7,931 bases of DNA from an uncultured Oscillospiraceae bacterium (lineage in GTDB: Bacteria; Bacillota; Clostridia; Oscillospirales; Oscillospiraceae): the NCBI GenBank assembly GCA_934597165.1, contig CAKTQP010000066.1, positions 1 through 7,931 on the forward strand, given 5' to 3'. Of this stretch, positions 1 through 6,107 are shown piece after piece (position 1 is the first letter of the stretch; the number at the start of each line of letters is the position of its first letter). A program made the translations under genes and the position numbers. Under the pieces are notes generated by a model. The model was not told the origin of the DNA, searched no databases, and saw only the letters and a program-made list of their open reading frames with translations.

Positions 1-168
1 AGCAAGAAGCCCCAGAACGGCTATCGCGACTTTATCATGGGCGAGGCTCGGTACTCTGCGCTGACGCGGTCCTTCCCCGAACGGGCTAAGGAACTGTTCC
101 AGAAGGCAGAAGACACTGCCAACGCTCGTTATGAGCATCTGGAAAAGCTGGGCGATCTGTATAACTGA
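1..168 (+). CDS. nifJ: Pyruvate:ferredoxin oxidoreductase, C-terminal end (partial)
   Basis: This is the last 55 codons of a gene that begins before the window, in frame 1 and ending at TGA 166-168. The encoded tail (FIMGEARYSALTRSFPERA, then an acidic helix and ARYEHLEKL) matches what I remember of the extreme C-terminus of single-chain pyruvate:ferredoxin oxidoreductases. There a 'F..GE.RY..L...FPE.A..L' segment and a final helix follow the thiamine-diphosphate domain. The enzyme is cytoplasmic, about 1,170-1,190 residues long, and oxidises pyruvate with CoA to acetyl-CoA and CO2 while reducing ferredoxin, a central step in anaerobic clostridial metabolism. No catalytic or Fe-S residues lie in the visible part, so the call rests only on tail similarity. 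Codon use is strongly biased to C- and G-ending codons, as expected of a highly expressed gene. It is followed by a strong terminator and has no visible co-transcribed partner downstream. Confidence 0.85.
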   Translation, partial: SKKPQNGYRDFIMGEARYSALTRSFPERAKELFQKAEDTANARYEHLEKLGDLYN

Positions 169-211
169 TCTCTCACCTTTACACGTCTTTGACGTAACTT
201 GATCCAAACCA

Positions 212-244
212 ACGCCCCCGGAACCCTGTTCCGGGGGCGTTTTT
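212..244 (+). terminator. Rho-independent terminator of the oxidoreductase gene
   Basis: A perfect 12-bp stem (212-223 ACGCCCCCGGAA pairing with 229-240) with a 5-nt loop CCCTG is followed directly by a T-tract at 240-244. It lies 44 bp after the stop at 168, so it ends the upstream transcript before the regulator promoter. Confidence 0.93.
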
Positions 245-260
245 CGCCATGTTAACTTGC

Positions 261-275
261 GTTGCTTGCGGCAAC
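261..275. promoter_or_regulatory. Small dyad over the -35 region of the regulator promoter (possible operator)
   Basis: GTTGC (261-265) and GCAAC (271-275) form a perfect 5+5 dyad with a 5-bp spacer. It overlaps the proposed -35 hexamer (266-271) of the XRE gene, a position where a self-repressing regulator could bind. The motif is short and could arise by chance; an operator role is inference. Confidence 0.3.
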
Positions 276-295
276 GGGCGGATCTGCGCTAGAAT
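266..295 (+). promoter_or_regulatory. Sigma-A type promoter of the XRE regulator gene
   Basis: TTGCGG (266-271) is an acceptable -35 and TAGAAT (290-295) a good -10, matching the consensus at 5 of 6 positions. The spacer is 18 bp, which puts the transcript start near 302, about 20 nt ahead of the start codon. It lies just after the upstream terminator, so the gene probably has its own transcription unit. Confidence 0.6.
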
Positions 296-323
296 AGGGA
301 CACAAACAAAGGAGGCGAGCAGT

Positions 324-743
324 ATGCTGCACGAAAATTTGAAGGCACTGCGGAAACAGAAGGGGCTGACCCAGGAGGAGCTGGCCATCCGGCTCAACGT
401 GGTGCGACAGACGGTTTCCAAGTGGGAGTCCGGACGTTCTGTGCCGGATGCGGATATTCTGCTGAAGATCGCTGACGTGTTGGATGTTTCCATCAGCGAC
501 CTGCTGGGAGCGGCACTCCCCAACGATGAGACTCAGCAAAACGAGATCGCCGCCCAGCTCATCCGGCTCAACGAGCAGTACGCCATCCGCAACCGGCGGA
601 GCAAGCGCATCTGGCGGGTTGTTTTGGGTGTGCTGGTCGGTTTGCTGGCGCTTATTGTTGTCGGTGCTGTTGTTTTCCGGGTCAATTTTATGCCCGCCAC
701 GGCGCAGACCACCAGTCAGGTGGTGCAGGATGTGGACGAATAA
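324..743 (+). CDS. XRE-family HTH regulator with C-terminal membrane anchor
   Basis: This encodes a 139-residue protein. Residues 4-60 form a Cro/C1-type helix-turn-helix: ENLKALRKQKGLTQEELA, then the recognition-helix region VVRQTVSKWESG, then DADILLKIADVLDVSISDLL. A polar, charged linker (65-97) ending in a basic patch RNRRSKR leads to one hydrophobic segment (about 98-120) and a short polar tail. The basic residues before the membrane helix fit an N-in topology, placing the DNA-binding domain in the cytoplasm. The ATG at 324 is chosen because AAAGGAGG at 308-315 lies 8 nt upstream; an earlier in-frame ATG at 249 would add 25 residues and lies before the promoter. It has its own promoter and terminator and precedes a MATE pump gene on the same strand, which makes that gene a plausible target. 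Its ligand, and whether it represses or activates, cannot be read from the sequence. Confidence 0.88.
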   Translation: MLHENLKALRKQKGLTQEELAIRLNVVRQTVSKWESGRSVPDADILLKIADVLDVSISDLLGAALPNDETQQNEIAAQLIRLNEQYAIRNRRSKRIWRVVLGVLVGLLALIVVGAVVFRVNFMPATAQTTSQVVQDVDE

Positions 744-780
744 AACAAGCCCTCCGGCTTCGGCTGGAGGGCTTGTTTTG
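742..780 (+). terminator. Terminator with UUCG tetraloop after the regulator gene
   Basis: A 14-bp perfect stem (742-755 with 766-779) continues through a G-T pair and two GC pairs to a cTTCGg tetraloop at 758-763. The T-tract TTTT (776-779) is also the base of the stem. The A-tract on the other arm means it could work in both directions. It starts inside the TAA stop codon of the regulator gene (741-743), and the -35 hexamer of the next promoter begins at 781, directly after it. Confidence 0.93.
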
Positions 781-810
781 TTGACAGATCCACACGATTT
801 CCCTTATAAT
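781..810 (+). promoter_or_regulatory. Perfect-consensus sigma-A promoter of the MATE gene
   Basis: TTGACA (781-786) and TATAAT (805-810) both match the sigma-70/sigma-A consensus at 6 of 6 positions, with an 18-bp spacer. The predicted transcript start is about 817, some 44 nt before the chosen start codon. A promoter this close to consensus would probably be strong unless repressed. Confidence 0.9.
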
Positions 811-818
811 GGCTCATG

Positions 819-837
819 TTGCCCCGCTTTGGGGCAA
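819..837 (+). promoter_or_regulatory. Palindrome at the predicted 5' end of the MATE mRNA
   Basis: TTGCCCC (819-825), loop GCTTT, and GGGGCAA (831-837) make a perfect 7-bp GC-rich dyad that begins within a few bases of the predicted transcription start. There is no T-tract after it, so it is not a terminator. It could be an operator for a repressor at the start site or an mRNA-stabilising 5' hairpin; the sequence alone does not decide. It leaves the ribosome binding site at 851-854 free. Confidence 0.55.
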
Positions 838-860
838 ACTACGCTTGTTTGAGGTTGCCT

Positions 861-2216
861 ATGAGACAAAACGACTCCCTGACCGAGGGCAATATTTTCC
901 GTACCCTCATCCAATTCGCCCTGCCAGTTCTGCTGGCGCTTTTTTTGCAGGCTTTATATGGCGGCGTGGACTTGCTGGTGGTGGGGCAGTTCGCCGAGAC
1001 GGCAGACGTCTCCGGCGTGGCCACAGGCAGTATGCTCATGCAGACCATCACCGGGTTCATCACCGGCCTGTCCATGGGCGTGACCATCCTGGTGGGGCGG
1101 CGCATTGGTCAACAGCGTCCGGAGGACGCCGGTCGCGCCATTGGCGGCGGTATCTTTTTCTTCCTTCTGCTGGCCGTCCTGTTCACCGGTGGCATCGTCA
1201 TCGGGGCGGAGGGACTGGCTCGGTTCATGAATGCCCCAGAGGAAGCCTTCGCCCAGACCGTCACCTATATCCGCATCTGCGGTGCCGGTTCCCTGTTCAT
1301 CCTGGCCTACAATCTGCTGGGCAGCATCTTCCGCGGCCTGGGGGACTCCACCACGCCCCTCATCACCGTGGCCATTGCCTGTGTGCTGAACATCTTTGGC
1401 GACCTGTTCTTTGTGGCAGTGCTGGACATGGCCACGGCAGGGGCTGCCCTGGCCACTGTGCTGGCTCAGGCGGTGAGCGTCCTGGCCTCCCTGCTGCTCA
1501 TCCGGCGCAAGACATTGCCCTTCACCTTCACCCGTCACCACATCCGTTTTGACCGAGAGGTCATCGGGACGGAATTGCGGCTGGGCATCCCGGTGGGGCT
1601 ACAGGATCTGTTGGTGGGCATCTCCTTCCTGGTCATCCAGATGATCATCAACGGCATCGACGTGGTGTCCTCCGCCGGTGTAGGGGTGGCGGAGAAGATC
1701 TGCGCCTTTGTCATGCTGGTGCCCTCCGCCTATATGCAGTCCATGGCCGCTTTTACAGCGCAAAATCGAGGCGCACAGAAACCGGAGCGTGCCCGAAAAG
1801 CGTTGGGCTATGGCATCGCCACCTCCATCGCTGTGGGCTTAGTCATCGCTTACGTCTCCTTCTTCCACGGCGACCTGCTCTCCCGCCTCTTCTCCAAAGA
1901 CCCTGCCGTCATCGCCGCCTCCCACAACTACCTGAGAGCCTATTCCATCGACTGCCTCCTGACCCCCTTCCTCTTCTGCTTCATCGGCTATTTCAACGGC
2001 TGCGGCAAGACCCTCTTCGTCATGCTCCAGGGCATTCTGGGCGCATTCGGCGTCCGCGTGCCGGTGGTCTACTTCGTCAGCCTCATCCCCGGCGTCTCCC
2101 TGTTCCAGATCGGCCTGGGCACTCCCGCTTCCACCACCGTGCAGATCACCCTCTGTCTCATCATGTTCTTCCACATGAACCGGAAGGAGCGGGCGCAATT
2201 ACGACCTGACCTATGA
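861..2216 (+). CDS. MATE-family multidrug/toxin efflux protein
   Basis: This encodes a 451-residue integral membrane protein, the usual length for MATE transporters. Hydrophobic segments spread over the whole chain fit 12 helices in two related halves. Family signatures are visible: LYGGVDLLVVGQFA in the first helices (about 32-45), the stretch from NLLGSIFRGLGDSTTPL through NIFGDLFFV (about 151-186) and ATAGAALATVLAQ (about 191-203). In the second half, AAFTAQNRGAQKPERARKAL (about 296-314) is the usual 'QN.GA...R' loop. Known members export drugs and organic cations by Na+ or H+ antiport; the substrate here is unknown. The ATG at 861 is chosen because GAGG at 851-854 lies 6 nt upstream and the mature N-terminus (RQNDSLTEGNIFRTL) is typical. 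An in-frame ATG at 816 falls at or before the predicted transcript start. Likely monocistronic, it may be controlled by the adjacent regulator. Confidence 0.92.
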   Translation: MRQNDSLTEGNIFRTLIQFALPVLLALFLQALYGGVDLLVVGQFAETADVSGVATGSMLMQTITGFITGLSMGVTILVGRRIGQQRPEDAGRAIGGGIFFFLLLAVLFTGGIVIGAEGLARFMNAPEEAFAQTVTYIRICGAGSLFILAYNLLGSIFRGLGDSTTPLITVAIACVLNIFGDLFFVAVLDMATAGAALATVLAQAVSVLASLLLIRRKTLPFTFTRHHIRFDREVIGTELRLGIPVGLQDLLVGISFLVIQMIINGIDVVSSAGVGVAEKICAFVMLVPSAYMQSMAAFTAQNRGAQKPERARKALGYGIATSIAVGLVIAYVSFFHGDLLSRLFSKDPAVIAASHNYLRAYSIDCLLTPFLFCFIGYFNGCGKTLFVMLQGILGAFGVRVPVVYFVSLIPGVSLFQIGLGTPASTTVQITLCLIMFFHMNRKERAQLRPDL

Positions 2217-2249
2217 AAAAAGCGTTGTCTGTTCAGACAACGCTTTTTT
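2216..2249. terminator. Symmetric bidirectional terminator between convergent genes
   Basis: AAAAAAGCGTTGTCT (2216-2230) pairs perfectly with AGACAACGCTTTTTT (2235-2249) around a GTTC loop, a 15-bp stem. It has a six-T tail on the plus strand and a six-T tail on the minus strand. It begins at the last base of the MATE stop codon and ends 2 bp from the stop codon (2252-2254) of the minus-strand gene, so one element serves both transcripts. Confidence 0.95.
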
Positions 2250-2251
2250 GC

Positions 2252-2530
2252 TTACAGTAGGAAGCTCAGCCCCCACACAGCCGCGATGACGCAGCCGCCC
2301 AGGGCGAACCACAGGGCTTTGGGGAGCCAGCTCCGCCAGGTGGAGCTGCACGTCCCGGCGCTGCGGCGCAGGTAGCCTGCCGCTGCCTGGCGGGCTTCCG
2401 CCACCACCTGGTCGGCGGAGACAGTGCTGTTGTGGAAGGCGTCCTCCTTCATGAGGAAGATCGCCTGTTCAAAAAAACGGGGGTCCGGGGACCGGACCAC
2501 GATGACCCGTCGGGAAATGCCTTTTACCAT
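2252..2530 (-). CDS. Small tail-anchored protein of unknown function downstream of spoIIE
   Basis: This encodes 92 residues. The N-terminal part, RRVIVVRSPDPRFFEQAIFL (about 6-25) followed by MKEDAF, looks like a compact alpha/beta segment. A helix (about 38-55, SADQVVAEARQAAAGYLRR), a short polar linker and a single C-terminal hydrophobic segment (about 72-92) ending at the last residue follow. This is the pattern of a tail-anchored membrane protein with its main part in the cytoplasm. I recall similar short hypothetical proteins in related Clostridia but know no function. The ATG at 2530 is chosen because GAGAGG (2541-2546 on the minus strand) lies 10 nt upstream. A GTG at 2632 would give 126 residues, with GGAGG 3 nt upstream, and overlap the end of spoIIE; its added residues look like an untranslated leader. 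It lies 76 bp after spoIIE on the same strand with no terminator between, so co-transcription is likely. Confidence 0.72.
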   Translation of the reverse strand: MVKGISRRVIVVRSPDPRFFEQAIFLMKEDAFHNSTVSADQVVAEARQAAAGYLRRSAGTCSSTWRSWLPKALWFALGGCVIAAVWGLSFLL

Positions 2531-2557
2531 GGCTGCCACACCTCTCTTACCGGATTG

Positions 2558-2572
2558 GGGACAAGCTGTCCC
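2558..2572. other. Short palindrome between spoIIE and the small downstream gene
   Basis: GGGACA-AGC-TGTCCC is a perfect 6-bp dyad with a 3-nt spacer in the 76-bp gap. No T-tract follows on either strand, so it is not a terminator. It lies about 11 nt beyond the ribosome binding site of the small gene and could be an mRNA processing or stability hairpin, or a binding site. Its role is not known. Confidence 0.3.
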
Positions 2573-2606
2573 GTTGTCCTTCCAGTATGACCCAATGTGT
2601 GCAGAT

Positions 2607-4955
2607 TTATGCAGTCGTTGCCGTCCAATCACTCTCCTCCCGGCAGCCCACCAGGATGACCACCGCCGTCCGGTCGTCGTCTCGGCGGGAGCGCTTGTCC
2701 TCCAACAGCGCCAGCGCCAGTTCTCTGGGGCTTTCTCCGGAGAACTGTTCCGCCTTCTCCTGGATCCAATCGTCCTCGCCGCCGTCCGACACCCCGTCGG
2801 TGACCAGCACCAATAAATCCCCCGGCGCCACCTGGAATCGGGTCAGGGCGATCTGTCCCTCCGGCTCCAGGCTCAGGCCGGCGGGGAGGGCGCTGGTGGT
2901 GATGCGGCTGACGATGCCGCTGTGGCGGAAGTAACTGGGAGCAGCGCCCATTTTGTACACGGCGCCCTCGCCAGAGAACAAATCCACCTGGAGCAGGTCG
3001 ATGGTGCTGAACCGGTAGCCGCTGTCGGTGCGCATGGTCAGAGCGCCGGCCAGGGTGTTCAGAGCGGTCTCGGCGGTGACGCCGGATTTCAGGAAGCTCT
3101 CCAACAGGCGCAGCACCAGGCGACTCTCCGCCGCTGCGCCGCTGCCCACTCCCATGCCGTCACAGAGCACCACCCACAGGCACCCTTTGCCGTCCTTGAA
3201 CCAGCTGCCGTTGTCGCCGCTCACCGACTCCCCATCTCTGGGGCGGGCTGCCGCTCCCACACGAGCCGCCAGTCGGGGGCTTTCCCGGAAGCGCAGGCGT
3301 TGACCCTGGGTGGTGCGGGTCAACTCGCCGGACTCCAAGGGGACGCCCATGGCGTGGGACAGCCGTCGCCGTCCCTCTGCCGCCGCCAGCTGGGACAGCT
3401 CCTGTCCGGTCAGCTCGATGACCCGTCGGCCTTGGCTGTTGCGCTGTACTGCCACGGCGGCATTGACGCCGCTGCTGCGCAGGACGCGTTTTACTGCGGT
3501 GATCCCATTGCTGTCCGCCATCCATTCTCCTCCTAACTCCGCCGCCGTCTCCTGCAACAGGCGGGACGTCTGACTGAACTGTCTGCAAAACAGCTCCTTA
3601 CTCTGCATCAGCTGCACCCGGAACCGTCGTCGGCTGCGCCAGGCGTACAGCTCCTCGTTGGCCGTGTTCACAAAGGCCCGCAGGCGCATACAGCGGCCAT
3701 AGAACGGCTCCTGAAAGTCCTTTTCCTGACAGAATCCCCGCTCCTCCATCCGTTTCAGCGCCCCGTTGAGGGCTTGATAGGTGGCGCGGTAATCCCGTTT
3801 CCAACACATCTGCCGCAGGGCACAGCCCTTGCACACCCGCTCGGCGGTGCGGTCGAAGACCGCTCCGGCGTACTCGGCCGGTTCCTCCTTCAGCTGACCT
3901 TCCAGCTGCTGACTCAACTGCCGGAACACCTCCGCCCGCTCCTGGAGCTGCTGCCCCACCTGCTGGCGCACGCTGTCCGAGGCGGTCATAGCGCCGGTGG
4001 CGATGGCGACCCGTTTGCCCAGACGTTTTCGGATCCACTCCTCCGCCTGGTTGGGTGTGGCTAAGTAGAGGACACTGCCGGCCAACAGGCTGCCTACGTC
4101 CTGGACTCGTCCGCCGAACCAGGCCACGGATGCCAGCGAAGCCACCAAAAACAGACCGGCTTGAATGGCCTTTCCTCGTCCCTGTCCCCAGAGGGAGAGG
4201 AGCGACCCGGCGGTGAAGGCGCAGGTGTACACGCCGCCGGTGCTCATGGCCAAGTCCAAGGCCAGGCCGAAGCCAGCACCTGCCCCCGGACGGTAGTCGG
4301 GCACAGTGGGCAAGAGGCAGAAACAGGCCAGCATGACCCCCGGCGACAGGCCGAACCCCCACTCCAACGGAGCCAGCGCCACGGCCATGGTGGCCAACAG
4401 GAACAGACGCTCTGCCACCGGCGGTTCCTCGGTCTCCTCCCACAGGGCAGGCAGCTGCTGGTAGCAGAAGCAGGATACCCCGGCCAGCACCACTTCTGAG
4501 AGGAAACAGGCCACCGCCAGCCCCTCCCAGCCTGATTCGGATAAGTAGATGAACCCGGTCACCGCCGTCATGGCCGCTGTGGCCAGGGGCATGAACCAGA
4601 TTTTTCGGTAAATGCGCAGGTCATAGAGGGCAAAGGCGGTGGCGTAGACTAAGATACCCGCCGCCACATAGCGCAGGCCGTCCACCAGTCCCAGCCCCAA
4701 CAGGTACCCGGCCGCCGCCCCCAACAGGGCGGCAAACCCGCTGAAACCGGAGCCGGCGGCACCGATCCAACCCAGGGCGAAGGGGGCGTAGTCGGACAAG
4801 ATGACACTGCGGGAGAGGATGAGCCCGAAGACCAGGTTGCGGGCACACTCCGCAGCCTGCACCAGGACAGGCGACTGCAAGACCACCTCCCCTTTTTCCC
4901 AAAAGTCCTGTCTGGCCTGTTCCGCCAAACGGGTGAGCGTATCCTTCGTGTTCAT
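2607..4955 (-). CDS. spoIIE: Stage II sporulation protein E (SpoIIE), PP2C-type serine phosphatase
   Basis: This encodes 782 residues, close to the 827 of the Bacillus subtilis protein. Residues 1-30 are polar and cytoplasmic; about 35-300 are a run of hydrophobic segments fitting the family's roughly ten membrane helices. A Gln/Glu-rich, probably coiled-coil segment (325-358) and the conserved cysteine cluster CKGCALRQMCW (375-385) lie in the central region linked to oligomerisation and FtsZ contact. The C-terminal PP2C domain (about 560-770) keeps the metal-binding acidic residues: GDN D581, DGMG D599, TDG D720 and DDRT D760/D761. The D581/D599 spacing of 18 equals that of D610/D628 in B. 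subtilis as I recall it. The known role is dephosphorylating SpoIIAA at the asymmetric septum to release sigma-F in the forespore. ATG 4955 is preferred over the upstream in-frame start at 5045 because GGGAGG (4961-4966) lies 5 nt upstream. Domain architecture is complete, with nothing degraded. Confidence 0.96.
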   Translation of the reverse strand: MNTKDTLTRLAEQARQDFWEKGEVVLQSPVLVQAAECARNLVFGLILSRSVILSDYAPFALGWIGAAGSGFSGFAALLGAAAGYLLGLGLVDGLRYVAAGILVYATAFALYDLRIYRKIWFMPLATAAMTAVTGFIYLSESGWEGLAVACFLSEVVLAGVSCFCYQQLPALWEETEEPPVAERLFLLATMAVALAPLEWGFGLSPGVMLACFCLLPTVPDYRPGAGAGFGLALDLAMSTGGVYTCAFTAGSLLSLWGQGRGKAIQAGLFLVASLASVAWFGGRVQDVGSLLAGSVLYLATPNQAEEWIRKRLGKRVAIATGAMTASDSVRQQVGQQLQERAEVFRQLSQQLEGQLKEEPAEYAGAVFDRTAERVCKGCALRQMCWKRDYRATYQALNGALKRMEERGFCQEKDFQEPFYGRCMRLRAFVNTANEELYAWRSRRRFRVQLMQSKELFCRQFSQTSRLLQETAAELGGEWMADSNGITAVKRVLRSSGVNAAVAVQRNSQGRRVIELTGQELSQLAAAEGRRRLSHAMGVPLESGELTRTTQGQRLRFRESPRLAARVGAAARPRDGESVSGDNGSWFKDGKGCLWVVLCDGMGVGSGAAAESRLVLRLLESFLKSGVTAETALNTLAGALTMRTDSGYRFSTIDLLQVDLFSGEGAVYKMGAAPSYFRHSGIVSRITTSALPAGLSLEPEGQIALTRFQVAPGDLLVLVTDGVSDGGEDDWIQEKAEQFSGESPRELALALLEDKRSRRDDDRTAVVILVGCREESDWTATTA

Positions 4956-4971
4956 GACGACCTCCCTTTCC

Positions 4972-4984
4972 AAACCTGTGGTTT
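4972..4984 (-). promoter_or_regulatory. Small hairpin in the spoIIE leader
   Basis: AAACC (4972-4976), loop TGT, GGTTT (4980-4984) is a perfect 5-bp dyad between the proposed spoIIE transcript start (about 4989) and the ribosome binding site at 4961-4966. It is AT-rich and short, so any RNA structure would be weak. Confidence 0.3.
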
Positions 4985-4995
4985 CTCGTGGGACA

Positions 4996-5001
4996 AGTAT
5001 A
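4996..5001 (-). promoter_or_regulatory. Candidate -10 element of the spoIIE promoter
   Basis: On the minus strand TATACT (5001 down to 4996) matches the sigma-A -10 consensus at 5 of 6 positions and lies about 41 nt before the spoIIE start codon. No acceptable TTGACA-like -35 is seen at 16-19 bp, where the sequence reads near CCACAT. This fits a promoter needing an activator. In B. subtilis spoIIE uses sigma-A with Spo0A~P and an unusually long spacer, but no convincing 0A box (TGTCGAA) is present here. TTGTCCC occurs on both sides of the element (5015-5009 and 4996-4990 on the minus strand). Confidence 0.45.
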
Positions 5002-5044
5002 CCGTGGAGGGACAAAAAATGTGGTCGGGAAATGAGAGGCGGCA

Positions 5045-5073
5045 TTGCTCATAGGGGCGGAACATGATAAAAT
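5045..5073 (+). promoter_or_regulatory. Sigma-A type promoter of the dus gene
   Basis: TTGCTC (5045-5050) and TAAAAT (5068-5073) are separated by 17 bp. They predict a start near 5080 and a leader of about 58 nt. The promoter is divergent from the spoIIE promoter, with about 90 bp between the two predicted start sites and no overlap of the core elements. Confidence 0.65.
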
Positions 5074-5082
5074 AGGAAAATC

Positions 5083-5108
5083 TGTGCGAGAAGTCCTCTG
5101 CTCGCGCA
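5083..5108 (+). promoter_or_regulatory. 5' leader hairpin of the dus transcript
   Basis: TGTGCGAG (5083-5090) pairs with CTCGCGCA (5101-5108) over 8 bp with one G-T pair and a 10-nt loop. It starts about 3 nt from the predicted transcript start. There is no T-tract, and the ribosome binding site (GGAG, 5127-5130) lies outside it, so it is neither a terminator nor a direct block on initiation. Confidence 0.4.
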
Positions 5109-5137
5109 ACCCTATCACTTGGAAATGGAGCGACCCC

Positions 5138-6106
5138 ATGAACATTGGAACCGTTACGATCAACAGCAAAATCGCCCTGGCGCCTATGGCAGGCGTGTCC
5201 GACCAGGCGTTCCGCATCATCTGCCGGGAGCTGGGCTGCGGGTACACGGTGACGGAGATGATCTCCGCCAAGGCACTGTGCTATCAGGATAAAAAGACCC
5301 GCCGTATCATGGCGCTGGCGCCTGGCGAGCATCCGGCCGCCATCCAGCTGTTCGGCAGCGATGTGGTGTGCATGGAGGAGGCGGCGGCCAAGATCATGGA
5401 GCTGGAGCAGCCGGACATCATCGACATCAACATGGGCTGTCCCGTCCCCAAAGTGGCCAACAGCGGTGACGGCAGTGCGCTGATGAAGGACCCGGACAAG
5501 GCGGGACGCATTGTGGAGGCGGTGAAGCGGGGGTGCGGCATTCCCGTCACGGTCAAGACCCGGAAGGGCTGGGACAAGGGGCACGTGAACGCAGTGGAAT
5601 TCTGCAAGGTGCTGGAATCCGCCGGAGCGGACGCGGTGACCATCCACGGGCGCACCAAGACTCAGATGTACTCCGGCCGGGCGGACTGGGACATCATCCG
5701 GGCGGTGAAGCAGGCGCTTTCCATCCCGGTCATTGCCAACGGGGACATTTTTGAGCCGGAGGACGCCGCTCACATCCTGCGCTACACCGGTGCGGATATG
5801 GCCATGGTGGGACGCGGCGCGTTCGGCGATCCTTGGATCTTCCCCCGTGCCATCGCCGCCATCGAAGGGCGGGACATCCCCCCTCGTCCCCCGCTGGCAG
5901 AGCGCTGTCGGGTGGCGCAGCGGCAATTCCAGCTGGCGGCGGAGCAGAAGGGCGAGAAGATCGCCTGTCTGGAGGCGCGGAAGCATTATGCCTGGTATCT
6001 GCGCGGAGTGGCTCACTCGGTGTACTGGAAGAAGGAGATTTCTCAGATTGCCACCATGGCGGACATCGACCGCATCACCGAGGGCATCTGCCGGGAGCTG
6101 GTGTGA
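5138..6106 (+). CDS. dusB: tRNA-dihydrouridine synthase, DusB/NifR3 type
   Basis: This encodes 322 residues, the normal length of the family. The enzyme is a cytoplasmic flavoprotein that uses FMN and NADPH to reduce uridine to dihydrouridine in tRNA. The N-terminal TIM barrel starts with IALAPMAGVSDQAFR (12-26), where FMN contacts begin. IDINMGCPVPKV (95-106) carries the catalytic cysteine C101, followed by GDGSALMKDP. VTVKTRKGWD (137-146) contains K140, TIHGRTKTQMYSG (168-180) contains H170, and VIANGDI (198-204) with MVGRGAFGDPWIF (223-235) forms the FMN phosphate site. The C-terminal helical domain (about 245-322) binds tRNA. The ATG at 5138 is chosen because GGAG lies 7 nt upstream and the protein then starts with the family's usual MNIGTVTI-like strand; the longer in-frame start at 5045 lies before the transcript start. 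No terminator separates it from the permease gene 66 bp downstream. The DusB subtype is my best reading. Confidence 0.95.
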   Translation: MNIGTVTINSKIALAPMAGVSDQAFRIICRELGCGYTVTEMISAKALCYQDKKTRRIMALAPGEHPAAIQLFGSDVVCMEEAAAKIMELEQPDIIDINMGCPVPKVANSGDGSALMKDPDKAGRIVEAVKRGCGIPVTVKTRKGWDKGHVNAVEFCKVLESAGADAVTIHGRTKTQMYSGRADWDIIRAVKQALSIPVIANGDIFEPEDAAHILRYTGADMAMVGRGAFGDPWIFPRAIAAIEGRDIPPRPPLAERCRVAQRQFQLAAEQKGEKIACLEARKHYAWYLRGVAHSVYWKKEISQIATMADIDRITEGICRELV

Positions 6107-6107
6107 G

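Noticed and set aside
249..323. N-terminal extension of the XRE regulator from an earlier ATG
   Set aside because: That start lies before the proposed promoter -10 and has no ribosome binding site, while ATG 324 has AAAGGAGG at good spacing and begins the HTH domain normally.
954..1541. A 195-codon open frame on the minus strand opposite the MATE gene
   Set aside because: It is antisense to a clear MATE gene, with a low-complexity Gln/His/Asp/Gly composition and no recognisable domain.
809..1552. A 247-codon open frame on the plus strand overlapping the start of the MATE gene
   Set aside because: It is a different reading frame of the MATE gene, rich in His, Arg and Gly with no hydrophobic pattern or family motif. 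GC-rich DNA gives long chance frames.
2558..2572. GGGACAAGCTGTCCC as the terminator of spoIIE
   Set aside because: The stem is only 6 bp with a 3-nt loop, and no T-tract follows on the minus strand.
3598..4443. A 281-codon open frame on the minus strand inside spoIIE, in another frame
   Set aside because: SpoIIE is continuous and complete in its own frame here, so there is no frameshift. The alternative product is Gly/Arg-rich shadow sequence.
5005..5020. TTTTTTGTCCCT on the minus strand upstream of spoIIE as a Spo0A box
   Set aside because: Only the TGTC part of the TGTCGAA consensus is present, so a 0A box cannot be claimed.
4952..6016. A 354-codon open frame on the minus strand opposite dus
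   Set aside because: The plus-strand frame holds every DusB motif. The antisense product is His/Arg/Leu-rich with no domain and runs through the divergent promoter region.
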